From Streptomyces alboniger (lineage in GTDB: Bacteria > Actinomycetota > Actinomycetes > Streptomycetales > Streptomycetaceae): DNA of 64,000 nucleotides. The translations under genes were made by a program, and so were the position numbers. This document shows positions 9,981 to 18,253 of the stretch, one piece after another (positions within the stretch are counted from its first letter, which is position 1; the number at the start of each line of letters is the position of its first letter). The stretch spans positions 7,440,001 through 7,504,000 of the forward strand of contig NZ_CP023695.1 of NCBI RefSeq assembly GCF_008704395.1. Direction: 5' to 3'. The notes under the pieces were generated by a model, which saw only the letters and a list, made by a program, of their open reading frames with translations, was not told where the DNA came from and searched no databases.

Positions 9981-11081
9981 GTGAGCGACGGCCATCACCA
10001 CCACCGTGACCACTCCCACGACCCCCACGCCCACTCCCACGAACCCCACTCCCGCGACCCCCACGCCCACCCTCATCCCCACCCCACCGGGCCGAAGCGC
10101 CACGCGCACCGCCTGCGGCACCTGTTCACCCCGCACTCCCACGACTCGGCCGACAAGGTCGACTCCGCGCTGGAGAGTTCGGCGCGCGGCATCCGGGCGC
10201 TGTGGGTCTCCCTCGGCGTGCTGGGGCTCACCGCCCTCGCGCAGGCGGTGGTCGTGGTGATGTCCGGCTCCGTCGCCCTGCTCGGCGACACCGTGCACAA
10301 CGCCGCGGACGCCCTGACGGCGGTGCCGCTCGGCATCGCCTTCGTCCTCGGGCGGCGCGCCGCCACCCGCCGCTTCACGTACGGATACGGCCGTGCGGAG
10401 GACCTGGCGGGCCTGGTCATCGTCCTCACGATCGCCGCCTCCGCCGCGTTCGCCGGCTGGACGGCCGTCGAACGGCTCCTGAACCCACGGGACATGAGCC
10501 ACGTGCCCGTCGTGGCCCTCGCCGCCGTGATCGGTTTCCTCGGCAACGAAGGCGTGGCCCGCTACCGCGTCCGCGTCGGCCGTGAGATCGGCTCGGCCGC
10601 GCTCGTCGCCGACGGACTCCACGCGCGTACGGACGGATTCACCTCGCTCGCCGTGCTGGTCGGAGCGGGCGGCTCCGCCGTCGGGCTGCGGCTCGCCGAC
10701 CCCTTGGTCGGCCTCCTGATCACGGCCGCGATCCTGCTGGTCCTGCGCGACGCGGCCCGCGAGGTCTTCCGCCGCGTCCTGGACGCCGTGGATCCGGCGC
10801 TCGTCGACGCGGCGGAGAGGGCACTCCTGGAGGTGGGGGGCGTACGGGGCGTCGGCGAGCTGCGGATGCGCTGGATCGGCCACCGGCTGCGCGCCGAAGT
10901 CGCCGTCGTCGTGGACGGTTCGCTGACCCTTCGCGAGGCGCACGAAGTGGCCGTCGAGGCCGAGCACGTACTGCTGCACGCCGTCCCACGCCTGACGGCC
11001 GCCCTCGTCCACGCGGACCCGGAAACCGCCGCCGGGGAGCGCGACCCCCACCTGGCCCTGGCCCACCACGCGTCCGCCTGA
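9981..11081 (+). CDS. Cation diffusion facilitator (Zn/Co/Cd efflux pump, CzcD/ZitB type)
   Basis: A 366-residue proton-coupled metal exporter. The first 65 residues are extremely His-rich (runs of H and HxH pairs), a typical cytosolic metal-loading arm. Two HxxxD transport-site motifs are visible, GDTVHNAADA and ADGLHARTDG, placed in helices 2 and 5 as in YiiP/ZitB, plus the C-terminal cytosolic dimerisation domain (VRGVGELRMRWIGHRLRAEV). Start is GTG 9981 with GGAAGGGG 6 bases upstream; a longer frame begins at 9894 but lacks a ribosome site. Divergent from the ArsR repressor. Confidence 0.93.
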   Translation: MSDGHHHHRDHSHDPHAHSHEPHSRDPHAHPHPHPTGPKRHAHRLRHLFTPHSHDSADKVDSALESSARGIRALWVSLGVLGLTALAQAVVVVMSGSVALLGDTVHNAADALTAVPLGIAFVLGRRAATRRFTYGYGRAEDLAGLVIVLTIAASAAFAGWTAVERLLNPRDMSHVPVVALAAVIGFLGNEGVARYRVRVGREIGSAALVADGLHARTDGFTSLAVLVGAGGSAVGLRLADPLVGLLITAAILLVLRDAAREVFRRVLDAVDPALVDAAERALLEVGGVRGVGELRMRWIGHRLRAEVAVVVDGSLTLREAHEVAVEAEHVLLHAVPRLTAALVHADPETAAGERDPHLALAHHASA

Positions 11082-11150
11082 ACACGCCGCTGTGGCGCAG
11101 GTCACGTGAAGTGGCGGGAACTGGGGCGCCGCGCGGCCCGACTCCTGGAC

Positions 11151-11172
11151 CGGCCCGGTCGCAGCCGGGCCG
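11151..11172 (+). terminator. Hairpin terminator after the CDF gene
   Basis: CGGCCCGG (11151-11158) and CCGGGCCG (11165-11172) form a perfect 8-bp stem around a 6-base loop, 70 bases past the CDF stop and just before the PepSY gene's ribosome site. No U-tract. Confidence 0.5.
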
Positions 11173-11199
11173 CTGTCCGTCGATCCAGGAGAACACCTC

Positions 11200-12684
11200 A
11201 TGCCCGCCGAACCCACCGTCCTCGCCGAAGGCGACGGGCAGCAGCCGGCCGAACCACAGGATCCGCCGCGGGCCGCGGAGGCCCGGCCCGCCGGGAAGCG
11301 GTCCGGCTGGGCGTCGTTGCGCCCGCTGGTCCTGCGACTGCACTTCTACGCCGGGCTGTTGATCGCCCCGTTCCTCCTGGTCGCCGCCGCGACGGGCCTT
11401 CTGTACGCATGCTCGTACCAGGCCGAGAAGATCGTGTACGCCGACGAACTGCGCGTGCCGGTAGCGGCCGGCAAGAGCGAACTGCCCCTGGCGCGCCAGG
11501 TGGCCGCGGCCCGCAAGGCGCACCCGGAAGGGGAGATCAGCGCGGTCCGGCCCGCGCCGGAGAGCGGCGCCACGACACGCGTCCTGCTCTCCGGGGTGCC
11601 GGGGGTCGACCCTGACCGCACCCTCGCCGTCTTCGTGAACCCGTACACGGGAGAGGTGCGCGGCGCGCTCGAACAGTACGGGGCGACCGGTGCCCTGCCG
11701 CTGCGCACCTGGATCGACGAACTCCACCGGGATCTGCACCTCGGCGAGCCCGGGCGGCTCTACAGCGAACTCGCGGCCAGCTGGCTGTGGGTGATCGCGG
11801 GCGGCGGCCTCGTCCTGTGGTTCGGCCGCCGCAGGTCGCAGCGGAAGCTGCGCGGCGCGACGGGCCGCCGCCGCACGCTGTCGCTGCACGGCTCGGTGGG
11901 CGTGTGGGCCGCGCTCGGACTGTTCTTCCTGTCGGCGACGGGGCTGACGTGGTCGGCGTACGCGGGCCAGAGCATCAGCGATCTGCGGGACGCCATCGGC
12001 CAGAGCACGCCGACGGTGACGGCGAGCGTCACGCCGGGAGCGGAGCCCGGCGAGGGCTCCGCGGGGGAGCACTCCGGGCACGGCGCGGGCGGCGGTTCGG
12101 GCGCCCCGGCCGACGCGGGTAGCGGGAAGCGCGGGGCCGACGTCGGTCTCGACGCCGTCCTGAAGTCCGCCCGCGGCGAGGGGCTCTCGAATCCGGTGGA
12201 GATCGTTCCGCCCGCCGACGCCTCGTCCGCGTACGTCGTCAAGCAGGTCCGGCGCAGCTGGCCCGAGAAGCAGGACTCGGTCGCCGTGAACCCCGCGAAC
12301 GGCGAGGTCACCGATGTGCTGCGGTTCGACGACTATCCCGTGCTGGCGAAGCTGACGCGCTGGGGCATCGACGCGCACTCCGGTTCGCTCTTCGGTGTCG
12401 TCAACCAGATCGCGCTCGCCGCGCTCGCTCTCTGCCTGATCCTGCTGATCGTGTGGGGGTACCGCATGTGGTGGCAGCGCGGCCGCGGGTCCTCCTTCGG
12501 GCGGCCCATGGCGCGCGGCGCCTGGCAGGACGTACCGGCGTACGTCCTGGTCCCGCTGATGGCGGCGATCGCGGTGCTCGGCTACTTCGTGCCCCTGCTC
12601 GGCATCCCGCTGGCGGCGTTCCTCGCCGTGGACATCGTGCTGGGCGAGATCGCGTACCGGCGGGGGAGGCGTACATACGCCTGA
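11200..12684 (+). CDS. PepSY-associated transmembrane protein
   Basis: A 494-residue membrane protein of the PepSY_TM (iron/copper-uptake reductase-like) family. Hydrophobic segments at about residues 45-70 (LHFYAGLLIAPFLLVAAATGLLY), 188-207, 228-250, 405-430 and 448-475 flank two extracytoplasmic PepSY-like regions with VFVNPYTGEVRG and VAVNPANGEVTDVLRF. A Gly/Ser/His-rich linker (about 275-310) separates them. Conserved LHFYAG, ELHRDLHLGEPGRLY and LHGSVGVWA His residues resemble the heme- or metal-contacting His of the family. AGGAGA lies 9 bases before ATG 11200. It sits between a metal-efflux pump and a copper-storage protein, so a metal role is likely. Confidence 0.85.
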   Translation: MPAEPTVLAEGDGQQPAEPQDPPRAAEARPAGKRSGWASLRPLVLRLHFYAGLLIAPFLLVAAATGLLYACSYQAEKIVYADELRVPVAAGKSELPLARQVAAARKAHPEGEISAVRPAPESGATTRVLLSGVPGVDPDRTLAVFVNPYTGEVRGALEQYGATGALPLRTWIDELHRDLHLGEPGRLYSELAASWLWVIAGGGLVLWFGRRRSQRKLRGATGRRRTLSLHGSVGVWAALGLFFLSATGLTWSAYAGQSISDLRDAIGQSTPTVTASVTPGAEPGEGSAGEHSGHGAGGGSGAPADAGSGKRGADVGLDAVLKSARGEGLSNPVEIVPPADASSAYVVKQVRRSWPEKQDSVAVNPANGEVTDVLRFDDYPVLAKLTRWGIDAHSGSLFGVVNQIALAALALCLILLIVWGYRMWWQRGRGSSFGRPMARGAWQDVPAYVLVPLMAAIAVLGYFVPLLGIPLAAFLAVDIVLGEIAYRRGRRTYA

Positions 12685-12988
12685 GACGCCCTGCCCCGGG
12701 CCCTCGCCGCCCGGCCTCGTGGCAACGAGGTTCGCGCGAATGTGTGTGACCGGCGTCTGAGCGGGCACTCGAAAGGTGGGCCCCGCCGTGTCTCCCCCGT
12801 CGCGGCGGGGCTCCTCCGAGGGAGCCCGAGGCCGGCGCGCCGGCCGATTTCCCCGTCACCGCCGCCCGCCCCACCCCCCGGGCCCGGCGCTCTCACCGCT
12901 CTCGCCGTCACCGCGCCGGGCGCGCCGCTCCTCGCCGGTTTGGCCCGCCAGGCCATGGCTACCCGTGCGGCAGCGAAGGGAGAGGCCC
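12685..12988 (+). other. Non-coding spacer with hairpins (PepSY to Csp)
   Basis: 304 bases without a supported gene. Holds a CCTCGT/ACGAGG hairpin (12715-12730, likely terminator of the PepSY gene), a GGCTCC/GGAGCC hairpin (12809-12826) and the perfect palindrome GCCGGCGCGCCGGC (12831-12844). A promoter for the Csp gene should lie here; no clear -10/-35 was found. Confidence 0.5.
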
Positions 12989-13366
12989 GTGACAGCCACG
13001 ACTTCCTCACCGTCCGTGCCGCAGGAACGCAGCCACCAGGACCTCGTCCGCTATCTGGAGGACCGCTTCGCCTGCGCCCAGGCCTGCGACGACTGCGTGC
13101 GCGCGTGCACCCGGCGGCAGGGCCCCGCCGAGCCGGGTGACGCCCTCAACACCACCTGCGCCGACGTGTGCGACGCCACCTCCCGGCTCCTGGCCGAACA
13201 GCCCGACCAGGACGAGCAGCGGATCCGTATGCAGGTCGAGTGGTGCCGGGACGTCTGTCTCCAGTGCGCCGCCCTCTGCGACCTCCGCCCCGCCTCGGCC
13301 GGCTGCGCCCAGGCGTGCCGAGACTGCGCCAAGGCCTGCGACGACTTCCTCACGACACTGGGCTGA
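12989..13366 (+). CDS. Four-helix-bundle copper-storage/binding protein (Csp-like)
   Basis: A 125-residue cytosolic protein with 14 cysteines in the CxxxC / CxxCxxxC pattern of copper-storage proteins (Csp3/DUF326 family): CAQACDDCVRAC, CADVC, CRDVCLQCAALC, CAQACRDCAKAC. In Csp proteins these Cys line the core of a four-helix bundle and bind many Cu(I) ions. Start is GTG 12989 with GAAGGGAGAGG upstream; the frame extends 71 codons further but that part is Pro/Arg low-complexity. No signal peptide, so the cytosolic type. Follows the ArsR/CDF/PepSY metal genes. Confidence 0.92.
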   Translation: MTATTSSPSVPQERSHQDLVRYLEDRFACAQACDDCVRACTRRQGPAEPGDALNTTCADVCDATSRLLAEQPDQDEQRIRMQVEWCRDVCLQCAALCDLRPASAGCAQACRDCAKACDDFLTTLG

Positions 13367-13374
13367 GGCGCCCC

Positions 13375-13417
13375 CAACACCGGGCCGAGCCACCTCGCAA
13401 CACCGGGCCGAGCCACC
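13375..13417. repeat. 20-bp direct repeat, 23-base period
   Basis: CAACACCGGGCCGAGCCACC occurs at 13375-13394 and again at 13398-13417, between the Csp stop and the KstR-like site. No function is apparent; it may be a recent local duplication. Confidence 0.7.
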
Positions 13418-13432
13418 GGCATTCCCTATTCC

Positions 13433-13446
13433 TGAAACACGTTCTA
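13433..13446. promoter_or_regulatory. KstR-consensus operator upstream of the FadE26-like gene
   Basis: TGAAACACGTTCTA matches the published KstR motif TnnAACnnGTTnnA at all eight fixed positions. It lies 56 bases before the acyl-CoA dehydrogenase start. KstR is the TetR-family repressor of sterol catabolism in mycobacteria and rhodococci. See the matching site at 40891-40904. Confidence 0.65.
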
Positions 13447-13501
13447 CTGTGTGCGCCGTCAAGTCCGAGGCCGAGCGAACCAGTCAGAGCCTGGAGGGGC
13501 C

Positions 13502-14701
13502 GTGCACCTCGAATACACGCCTGAGCAGCAGCAGTTGCGCACCGAGCTGCGTGCGTACTTCGCCGAACTGGTGCCGGACAACGTCTACGCGCGGCACGGT
13601 GACCCCGCCGCCCGGAAGCGGTTCTACCGGGAAACCGTCCGGCGGCTGGGCAGGGACGGGTGGCTCGGCGTCGGCTGGCCCAAGGAGTACGGCGGGCGCG
13701 GGCTCACGCCCATGGAACAGTTCATCTTCTTCGACGAGGCCGCGCAGGCGGGCGTCCCGCTGCCGCTCATGGCCCTCAACACCGTCGGTCCGACGATCAT
13801 GCAGTTCGGCACGGAGGAGCAGAAGGGCTACTTCCTGCCGCGGATCCTCTCCGGGGAACTCGACTTCGCCATCGGGTACAGCGAGCCCGACGCGGGCACC
13901 GACCTCGCCGCGCTCAAGACGAAGGCGGTCAGGGAGGGCGACGAGGCCACCGGCCACTACACCGTCAACGGGCAGAAGATCTGGACGACCAACGGCGACA
14001 CCGCCGACTGGGTGTGGCTCGCCGTCCGTACAGCCGCTCCTGAGGAAGGCGTCCCGCTCCACAAGGGCATCACGATGCTCCTCGTCCCGACGAGCGACCC
14101 CGGTTACTCCTGCACCCTCATCAACACCCTCGCCTCGCACGACACGACCGCCAGCTACTACGAGAACATCCGCGTGCCGGTCTCCCGCCGCGTGGGAGAG
14201 GAGAACAAGGGCTGGCGCCTGATCACCAACCAGCTCAACCACGAGCGCGTCACCCTCGCCGCCCACGGCACCATGGCCATCCGCGCCCTCCACGACGTGC
14301 AGCGCTGGGCCATGGACACCAAGCTCGCCGACGGCCGCCGCGTCATCGACCTCGCGTGGGTCCGCCGGTGCCTGGCGAAGACCCACACCAAGCTCGACGC
14401 GATGAAGCTGCTCAACTGGCAGATGGTGAACGCCGTCCAGGAAGACACCCTCACTCCGCAGGACGCGTCCGCCGTCAAGGTCTACGTCTCGGAGGCGCGC
14501 CGCGACGCGTACGCCTGGCTCATGGAGGTCGTCGGCGCGGCGGGCGCCCTGAAGGAGGGGTCGGCGGGCGCGGTCCTCCACGGCGAACTGGAGCGCGGCT
14601 ACCGCTCGGCCGTGATCTTCACGTTCGGCGGCGGGAACAACGAGATCCAGCGCGAGATCATCGCGTGGATCGGCCTGGGGATGCCCCGCGTGCGCCGCTA
14701 G
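13502..14701 (+). CDS. Acyl-CoA dehydrogenase, FadE26-like
   Basis: A 399-residue FAD-dependent acyl-CoA dehydrogenase that would introduce an alpha,beta double bond in an acyl-CoA. N-terminal LEYTPEQQQLRTELRAYFAEL, GYSEPDAGTDLAALKT and TNQLNHERVTLAAHG segments read like mycobacterial FadE26, the alpha subunit of a heterotetrameric sterol side-chain dehydrogenase (FadE26/FadE27). Start is GTG 13502 with GGAGGGG upstream. A perfect KstR-consensus box precedes it. Its expected beta partner (FadE27-like) is not in the window; the next gene is a DIP1984-family protein. The steroid link is inference from the operator and from remembered sequence similarity. Confidence 0.88.
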   Translation: MHLEYTPEQQQLRTELRAYFAELVPDNVYARHGDPAARKRFYRETVRRLGRDGWLGVGWPKEYGGRGLTPMEQFIFFDEAAQAGVPLPLMALNTVGPTIMQFGTEEQKGYFLPRILSGELDFAIGYSEPDAGTDLAALKTKAVREGDEATGHYTVNGQKIWTTNGDTADWVWLAVRTAAPEEGVPLHKGITMLLVPTSDPGYSCTLINTLASHDTTASYYENIRVPVSRRVGEENKGWRLITNQLNHERVTLAAHGTMAIRALHDVQRWAMDTKLADGRRVIDLAWVRRCLAKTHTKLDAMKLLNWQMVNAVQEDTLTPQDASAVKVYVSEARRDAYAWLMEVVGAAGALKEGSAGAVLHGELERGYRSAVIFTFGGGNNEIQREIIAWIGLGMPRVRR

Positions 14702-14753
14702 TACCGGTATGGGCCTAGACTCGTGCGGGCTCATGGAGGGGGAGGCGGGGACA

Positions 14754-15224
14754 GTGAAGCTTGCTGAGGCACTGGCGGAACGCGCGGAGGCGACGCGCCG
14801 TGTGGAACAGCTGCGAGCGCGTGTCGTCAGCAGTGCGCGGTACCAGGAAGGGGAGACGCCCGCCGAGGACGCGGCTCAGCTGCTGGCCGAGGCCGGTGAG
14901 GTGCTGGACGCTCTGGAAACGTTGATCCGGCGGATCAATCGGACCAATGCCACCGTGCAGATGGGTCCTGACGGCACGCTCACCGATGCCCTCGCGCGCC
15001 GGGACGTCCTGCGGTTGCGGCACTCTGTGATCACCGCGGCGGCGGACGCGGCGGCGGGTCAGGGCGAGCGGGGATACGGTCGGCAGCTCCGGTCCGAGCT
15101 GCTGATGCTCTCCGCGCTACCGGTCGCGGAACTGCGCGGTCGGGCGGATGACCTCGCCCGGGAGATCCGCGAGGTCGATGTGCGGATCCAGCGGACGAAC
15201 TGGGAGGCCGATCTGCTGGAGTGA
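14754..15224 (+). CDS. DIP1984 family protein
   Basis: A 156-residue, mostly alpha-helical, coiled-coil-like protein. It begins MKLAEALAERAEATRRVEQLRARV and contains INRTN (twice in similar form: RRINRTNAT and RIQRTNWEAD), the family's hallmark helices. The biochemical role is unknown. I have an unverified recollection of comparative-genomics work linking DIP1984 proteins with RNA-repair neighbourhoods and tRNA-like RNAs. Start GTG 14754 with GGGGACA/GGAGG purines upstream; TAGACT (14716-14721) is a plausible -10. The structured, T-arm-containing intergenic region directly downstream makes this gene notable. Confidence 0.85.
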   Translation: MKLAEALAERAEATRRVEQLRARVVSSARYQEGETPAEDAAQLLAEAGEVLDALETLIRRINRTNATVQMGPDGTLTDALARRDVLRLRHSVITAAADAAAGQGERGYGRQLRSELLMLSALPVAELRGRADDLAREIREVDVRIQRTNWEADLLE

Positions 15225-15502
15225 CTACTCCGGCGAGTTGGGACGATGTGGAGCAGGTAGCGGCTTCGGAGGCGTGCACACCCGAGGGCTGGCGGTTCCA
15301 GCCCACTCCTGGCGCGTGAAGAGCAACGCGGGGGTTCGACTCCCCGATGAACAGTGCAGCTCAGCACCGCGTACAGGTGAAGGTGCACATCGCACAGCAC
15401 ATCACCACGTGCAGATCCGAGGCGGCGAGGGCGGGTTCGGGGTTTCCACATCGCGGAGGCCGGCCCACGGGACAACCGGGGCGAGCGCTAATCTTCGTAC
15501 GC
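15225..15502 (+). ncRNA. Candidate structured RNA with tRNA-like T-arm, downstream of DIP1984
   Basis: Four hairpins follow the DIP1984 stop. (1) GGGCTGG-CGGTT-CCAGCCC, 15286-15304. (2) CGCGT (15313-15317) with ACGCG (15326-15330) around an 8-base loop, like an anticodon arm. (3) GGGG (15331-15334) with CCCC (15342-15345) closing the 7-base loop TTCGACT, which fits the tRNA T-loop consensus (TTCRANN). (4) GGTGA/TCACC with inner GTGC/GCAC, 15376-15406. A full tRNA cannot be drawn: no acceptor stem matches. Hairpin 1 alone could be the DIP1984 terminator. The ncRNA call is a hypothesis. Confidence 0.4.
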
Positions 15503-16237
15503 ATGACCGATTCTCAAACGCGTGACCGGCTCGCGGCTGACCTCGCGAGACCGACGACCCGACGCGTCTTATGGCCCGCAGCGGGTGGCACCGCGTTCAT
15601 ACTCGCCGCCGACCTCGGCACGCGCGCCTACAACCGGTACGACTCCATCCCGGCCGTCCGCAGGTTGGTGAACGTCGACGTCGAGGCCAACCTGGCCACT
15701 TGGTGGAACAGCACGCTGCTGCTGGCCGTGGCGGGCATGGCGCTGACCGCCGCGCTGCTCAGCGGGGCCGGCGTGCGCCCCGGGCGCCTGTCCTGGCTGG
15801 GGCTCGCCGCCGCGACCGCACTGCTCAGCATCGATGAGACAGTCTCGTTGCACGAACGCCTCGGTGAGGTCGGCCGGTCGTGGAAGGAGTGGGCCGGGGG
15901 CTCGCTGCCCACGCACGCCTGGGTGTTGCCGGGCGCGGCCCTCGCGGTGGCGGGCACCGTGTGCGCCGTGCTGTGGGCGCGGAAGCTCCCGCGTGACCTG
16001 CGGTACGGGCTTCTCGCCGCACTGGCGGTGTATCTGGGCGGGGCGCTGCTGACCGAGGCGTTCAACGGCTGGGCGCTCGAGAACGGCCACAGCACCGTGC
16101 TCATGCTGGGCACGCTCGTGGAAGAGGGCTTGGAGATGAGCGGCTGCCTCGTGGCCCTCGCCGCCCTCGGCCGGTACGTCCTGCTGGAGCGCGACCCGGC
16201 CTCCGGGCGCGCGGCGCTCCGGTTGCGGGACGGTTAG
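15503..16237 (+). CDS. Hypothetical membrane protein
   Basis: A 244-residue integral membrane protein that I do not recognise. It has about six hydrophobic segments (near residues 22-37, 66-86, 92-110, 140-160, 170-190, 205-225). LSIDETVSLHERLGEVGRSW between helices 3 and 4 and EEGLEMSGCLVALAALG near the C terminus contain acidic/His residues that could form a membrane active site or metal site, as seen in many Streptomyces proteins of this kind. Start at ATG 15503; TAATCT (15489-15494) ends 8 bases upstream with no Shine-Dalgarno, suggesting a leaderless transcript. Convergent with the small membrane protein gene. Confidence 0.75.
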   Translation: MTDSQTRDRLAADLARPTTRRVLWPAAGGTAFILAADLGTRAYNRYDSIPAVRRLVNVDVEANLATWWNSTLLLAVAGMALTAALLSGAGVRPGRLSWLGLAAATALLSIDETVSLHERLGEVGRSWKEWAGGSLPTHAWVLPGAALAVAGTVCAVLWARKLPRDLRYGLLAALAVYLGGALLTEAFNGWALENGHSTVLMLGTLVEEGLEMSGCLVALAALGRYVLLERDPASGRAALRLRDG

Positions 16238-16241
16238 AACC

Positions 16242-16460
16242 TCAGCGGCCGATGAGGCTGTGCAGGCCGATCGTGCAGCCGCCGAAAGCGGCCAGGCCGG
16301 CGAGGAGTGCGCCGGCGGTGCCGCCCGTGCTGAGCAGGGTGAGGACGCCGACCACGGTGCTGAAGAACGCCGCCATCAGCAGGATCAGTGCCGTGCGTTG
16401 GCTCAGCAGTGCTTCGTTGGCCGGGCCCGGGTCGGACGGGGGAGTCGGCGGGGTGCTCAT
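16242..16460 (-). CDS. Small two-helix membrane protein (72 aa)
   Basis: A 72-residue protein with a Pro-rich cytosolic start (MSTPPTPPSDPGPANEALLSQ) and two transmembrane helices (about 24-42 and 47-64, the second Gly/Ala-rich). Its ATG overlaps the stop of the PAS membrane protein gene (ATGA, 4 bases), so translation is coupled. Third gene of the PadR operon. No family recognised. Similar small proteins follow sensor-like genes in other Streptomyces loci; a role as a membrane partner of the PAS protein is a guess from context. Confidence 0.75.
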   Translation of the reverse strand: MSTPPTPPSDPGPANEALLSQRTALILLMAAFFSTVVGVLTLLSTGGTAGALLAGLAAFGGCTIGLHSLIGR

Positions 16461-18253
16461 GCGGGCCCCGTGTCGCGGCCGCTGCGCACGGTGTAGGCGT
16501 ACCGGGGCATGGCCAGCAGCTGGTCGACGATCCAGGCCCACTGGGCACGGCGCCCCGGCAGGTCGGCCAGGTACCCGCGCTGTTCCTCCACCCACTCGTG
16601 CCGCTCGTCCTCGGGCAGCAGCAGGGCCAGTACGCGGGCGATGAGCTGGAGCGCCCGGCCTCCGGAGGCGTTCTCGTAGCGCTCCCGCGCTCGTGCCGGG
16701 GACCACGGCGACGGCTCGTCGGAGTCGGTCGGCCGCGGGTCCTCCGGGGGTGGCTTGGCGTCCTCGCCGGCGGTGCTGCGGTCCGTGTCACCGGTGAGTC
16801 CGGGAAAGCTGTAGGTCGTGTCGGCCCCGCGCCGGATCTGGCCCCGCAGCGGGCTCTGACCGCGAACGGTCCTGCTGTTGAAGATGAACCCGCCGTGGTG
16901 GCGGTTGATGGTCGACTCCACGGTCAGCCAGGCACCGGTGCCGGACTTGAAGCGGCACTCGATACGCGTGGTGGGTTCCTCGACAGGGCTGGCGGCGAGG
17001 AAGCGGCGCAACTCGTGGACCACGAGACCCAGATCCATGGGGTGGATGAGCGAGGCGAGTTGGGAGCCGACGAGCTCGTCGGCGTCGCGGCCGTAGACCC
17101 CGCTGGCGGCCGGACTCACGTACCGCAGAACGCCGTTCGGCGCGGCGATCATGATGACGTCGCTGGAGCCCTGGACCAGCGACCTGAAGTGGTTCTCCTT
17201 CCGGGCCAGTTCCTGGGCGAGCGTGATGCTGTCCAGGAGCATCACGCCTTGGCGTGCCACGAGGGCCATCACCACGGAGCCGGCGGTCAGCAGGACCACG
17301 CGGTCGACGCGCTGGCCGCTCAGAGCGTTGTAGAGAATCCCCAACATGCAGACCGCCGCGGCCAGATACGGCGTGAGGGCCGCCAAGGAGCCGGATGCGG
17401 GGGTGACGGGGGCGCTCTGCCGATCCGGCCTCACACGGGTGCGGGCCCGGGTGTCGCGGACGGCGCCGCGCCGTGGCATCCAGGGTGCGTACGCCAGCAG
17501 CACGGCGGCGGCGAACCGGCAGGCGTCCAGGACCGGGCTGGAGTGGGAGCCCCCACGCGCCAGTGGGGAGCCGAACAGGGTGTCGCACAGTACGGGCAGG
17601 GTGAGCGCGGCGATCACCGCGCAGATGGCGGGCCGGTCGGCCGAGGAGCGCCGGAAGCGGAGCACGAGCACCGTTCCGACGAGGACGGTTTCGAGCAGCG
17701 GCAGGGCCAGGGAGAGCGCGGTCGGCGCCACGGCCGGTCCGTCGTCGAAGCCTGCGCCACGGTCCACGGCGAAGCTCCAGGAGAGCGTCAGGAGTGAGCC
17801 GCCGACGAGCCAGGCATCCAGGGAGAGACAGGCCCAACCCGCCCGGGTGGCCGGGCGCCGGGCGAGCATCAGCAGTCCCACGATGGCCGGGGGAGCGAAG
17901 CAGAGCAGGAACAGTCCCGCGAGGAGCGGCGCGGATGCCGCGCGGCCCAGCATCGCCTCGTGACAGCCCCAGACGATGTCCCCGAGCGCCGCCATCGCCG
18001 AGGAGAGCGCGAACAGCAGCCAGGCGGCGCGCACCGGGCGCGGCCGGTGCCCGGCGTGCAGGAAGCAGGAGACCGAGGCGGCCGCCGCGGCCGCACCGAG
18101 GCCGAAGTGGCCCATGAGGAGGCCGAGTCGGGCCGACCCCCAGCCCAGGACGGAGCCCGTGGCGTAGCCGGCGCAGAGCGCCGCGAGCAGGAACCGCAGC
18201 ACACGCGACCCGGGCGCGGCACGCTCAGGGCCGGCGATACCCCGCTCACTCAA
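16457..18253 (-). CDS. Multi-pass membrane PAS-domain protein
   Basis: A 598-residue sensor-like protein. Residues about 15-340 contain eight or nine hydrophobic helices (LLAALCAGYATGSVLGWG, LFALSSAMAALGDIVWG, LAGLFLLCFAPPAIVGLLML and others), resembling MHYT/7TM-type sensory membrane parts. Residues about 350-465 are a PAS domain (NHFRSLVQGSSDVIMIAAPNGVLRYVSPA...HPMD). No histidine kinase, GGDEF, EAL or PP2C domain follows; instead residues about 520-598 are an acidic linker and a helical tail (ALLLPEDERHEWVEEQRGYLADLPGRRAQWAWIVDQLL) that I have seen in other Streptomyces membrane proteins. Start is TTG 18253, overlapping the PadR stop by 8 bases; this start is less certain than the rest. 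Confidence 0.75.
   Translation of the reverse strand: MSERGIAGPERAAPGSRVLRFLLAALCAGYATGSVLGWGSARLGLLMGHFGLGAAAAAASVSCFLHAGHRPRPVRAAWLLFALSSAMAALGDIVWGCHEAMLGRAASAPLLAGLFLLCFAPPAIVGLLMLARRPATRAGWACLSLDAWLVGGSLLTLSWSFAVDRGAGFDDGPAVAPTALSLALPLLETVLVGTVLVLRFRRSSADRPAICAVIAALTLPVLCDTLFGSPLARGGSHSSPVLDACRFAAAVLLAYAPWMPRRGAVRDTRARTRVRPDRQSAPVTPASGSLAALTPYLAAAVCMLGILYNALSGQRVDRVVLLTAGSVVMALVARQGVMLLDSITLAQELARKENHFRSLVQGSSDVIMIAAPNGVLRYVSPAASGVYGRDADELVGSQLASLIHPMDLGLVVHELRRFLAASPVEEPTTRIECRFKSGTGAWLTVESTINRHHGGFIFNSRTVRGQSPLRGQIRRGADTTYSFPGLTGDTDRSTAGEDAKPPPEDPRPTDSDEPSPWSPARARERYENASGGRALQLIARVLALLLPEDERHEWVEEQRGYLADLPGRRAQWAWIVDQLLAMPRYAYTVRSGRDTGPA

Noticed and set aside
15225..15360. A complete tRNA gene or tRNA pseudogene
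   Set aside because: A T-arm and an anticodon-like arm are visible but no matching acceptor stem or D-arm could be found, so only a candidate structured RNA is reported.
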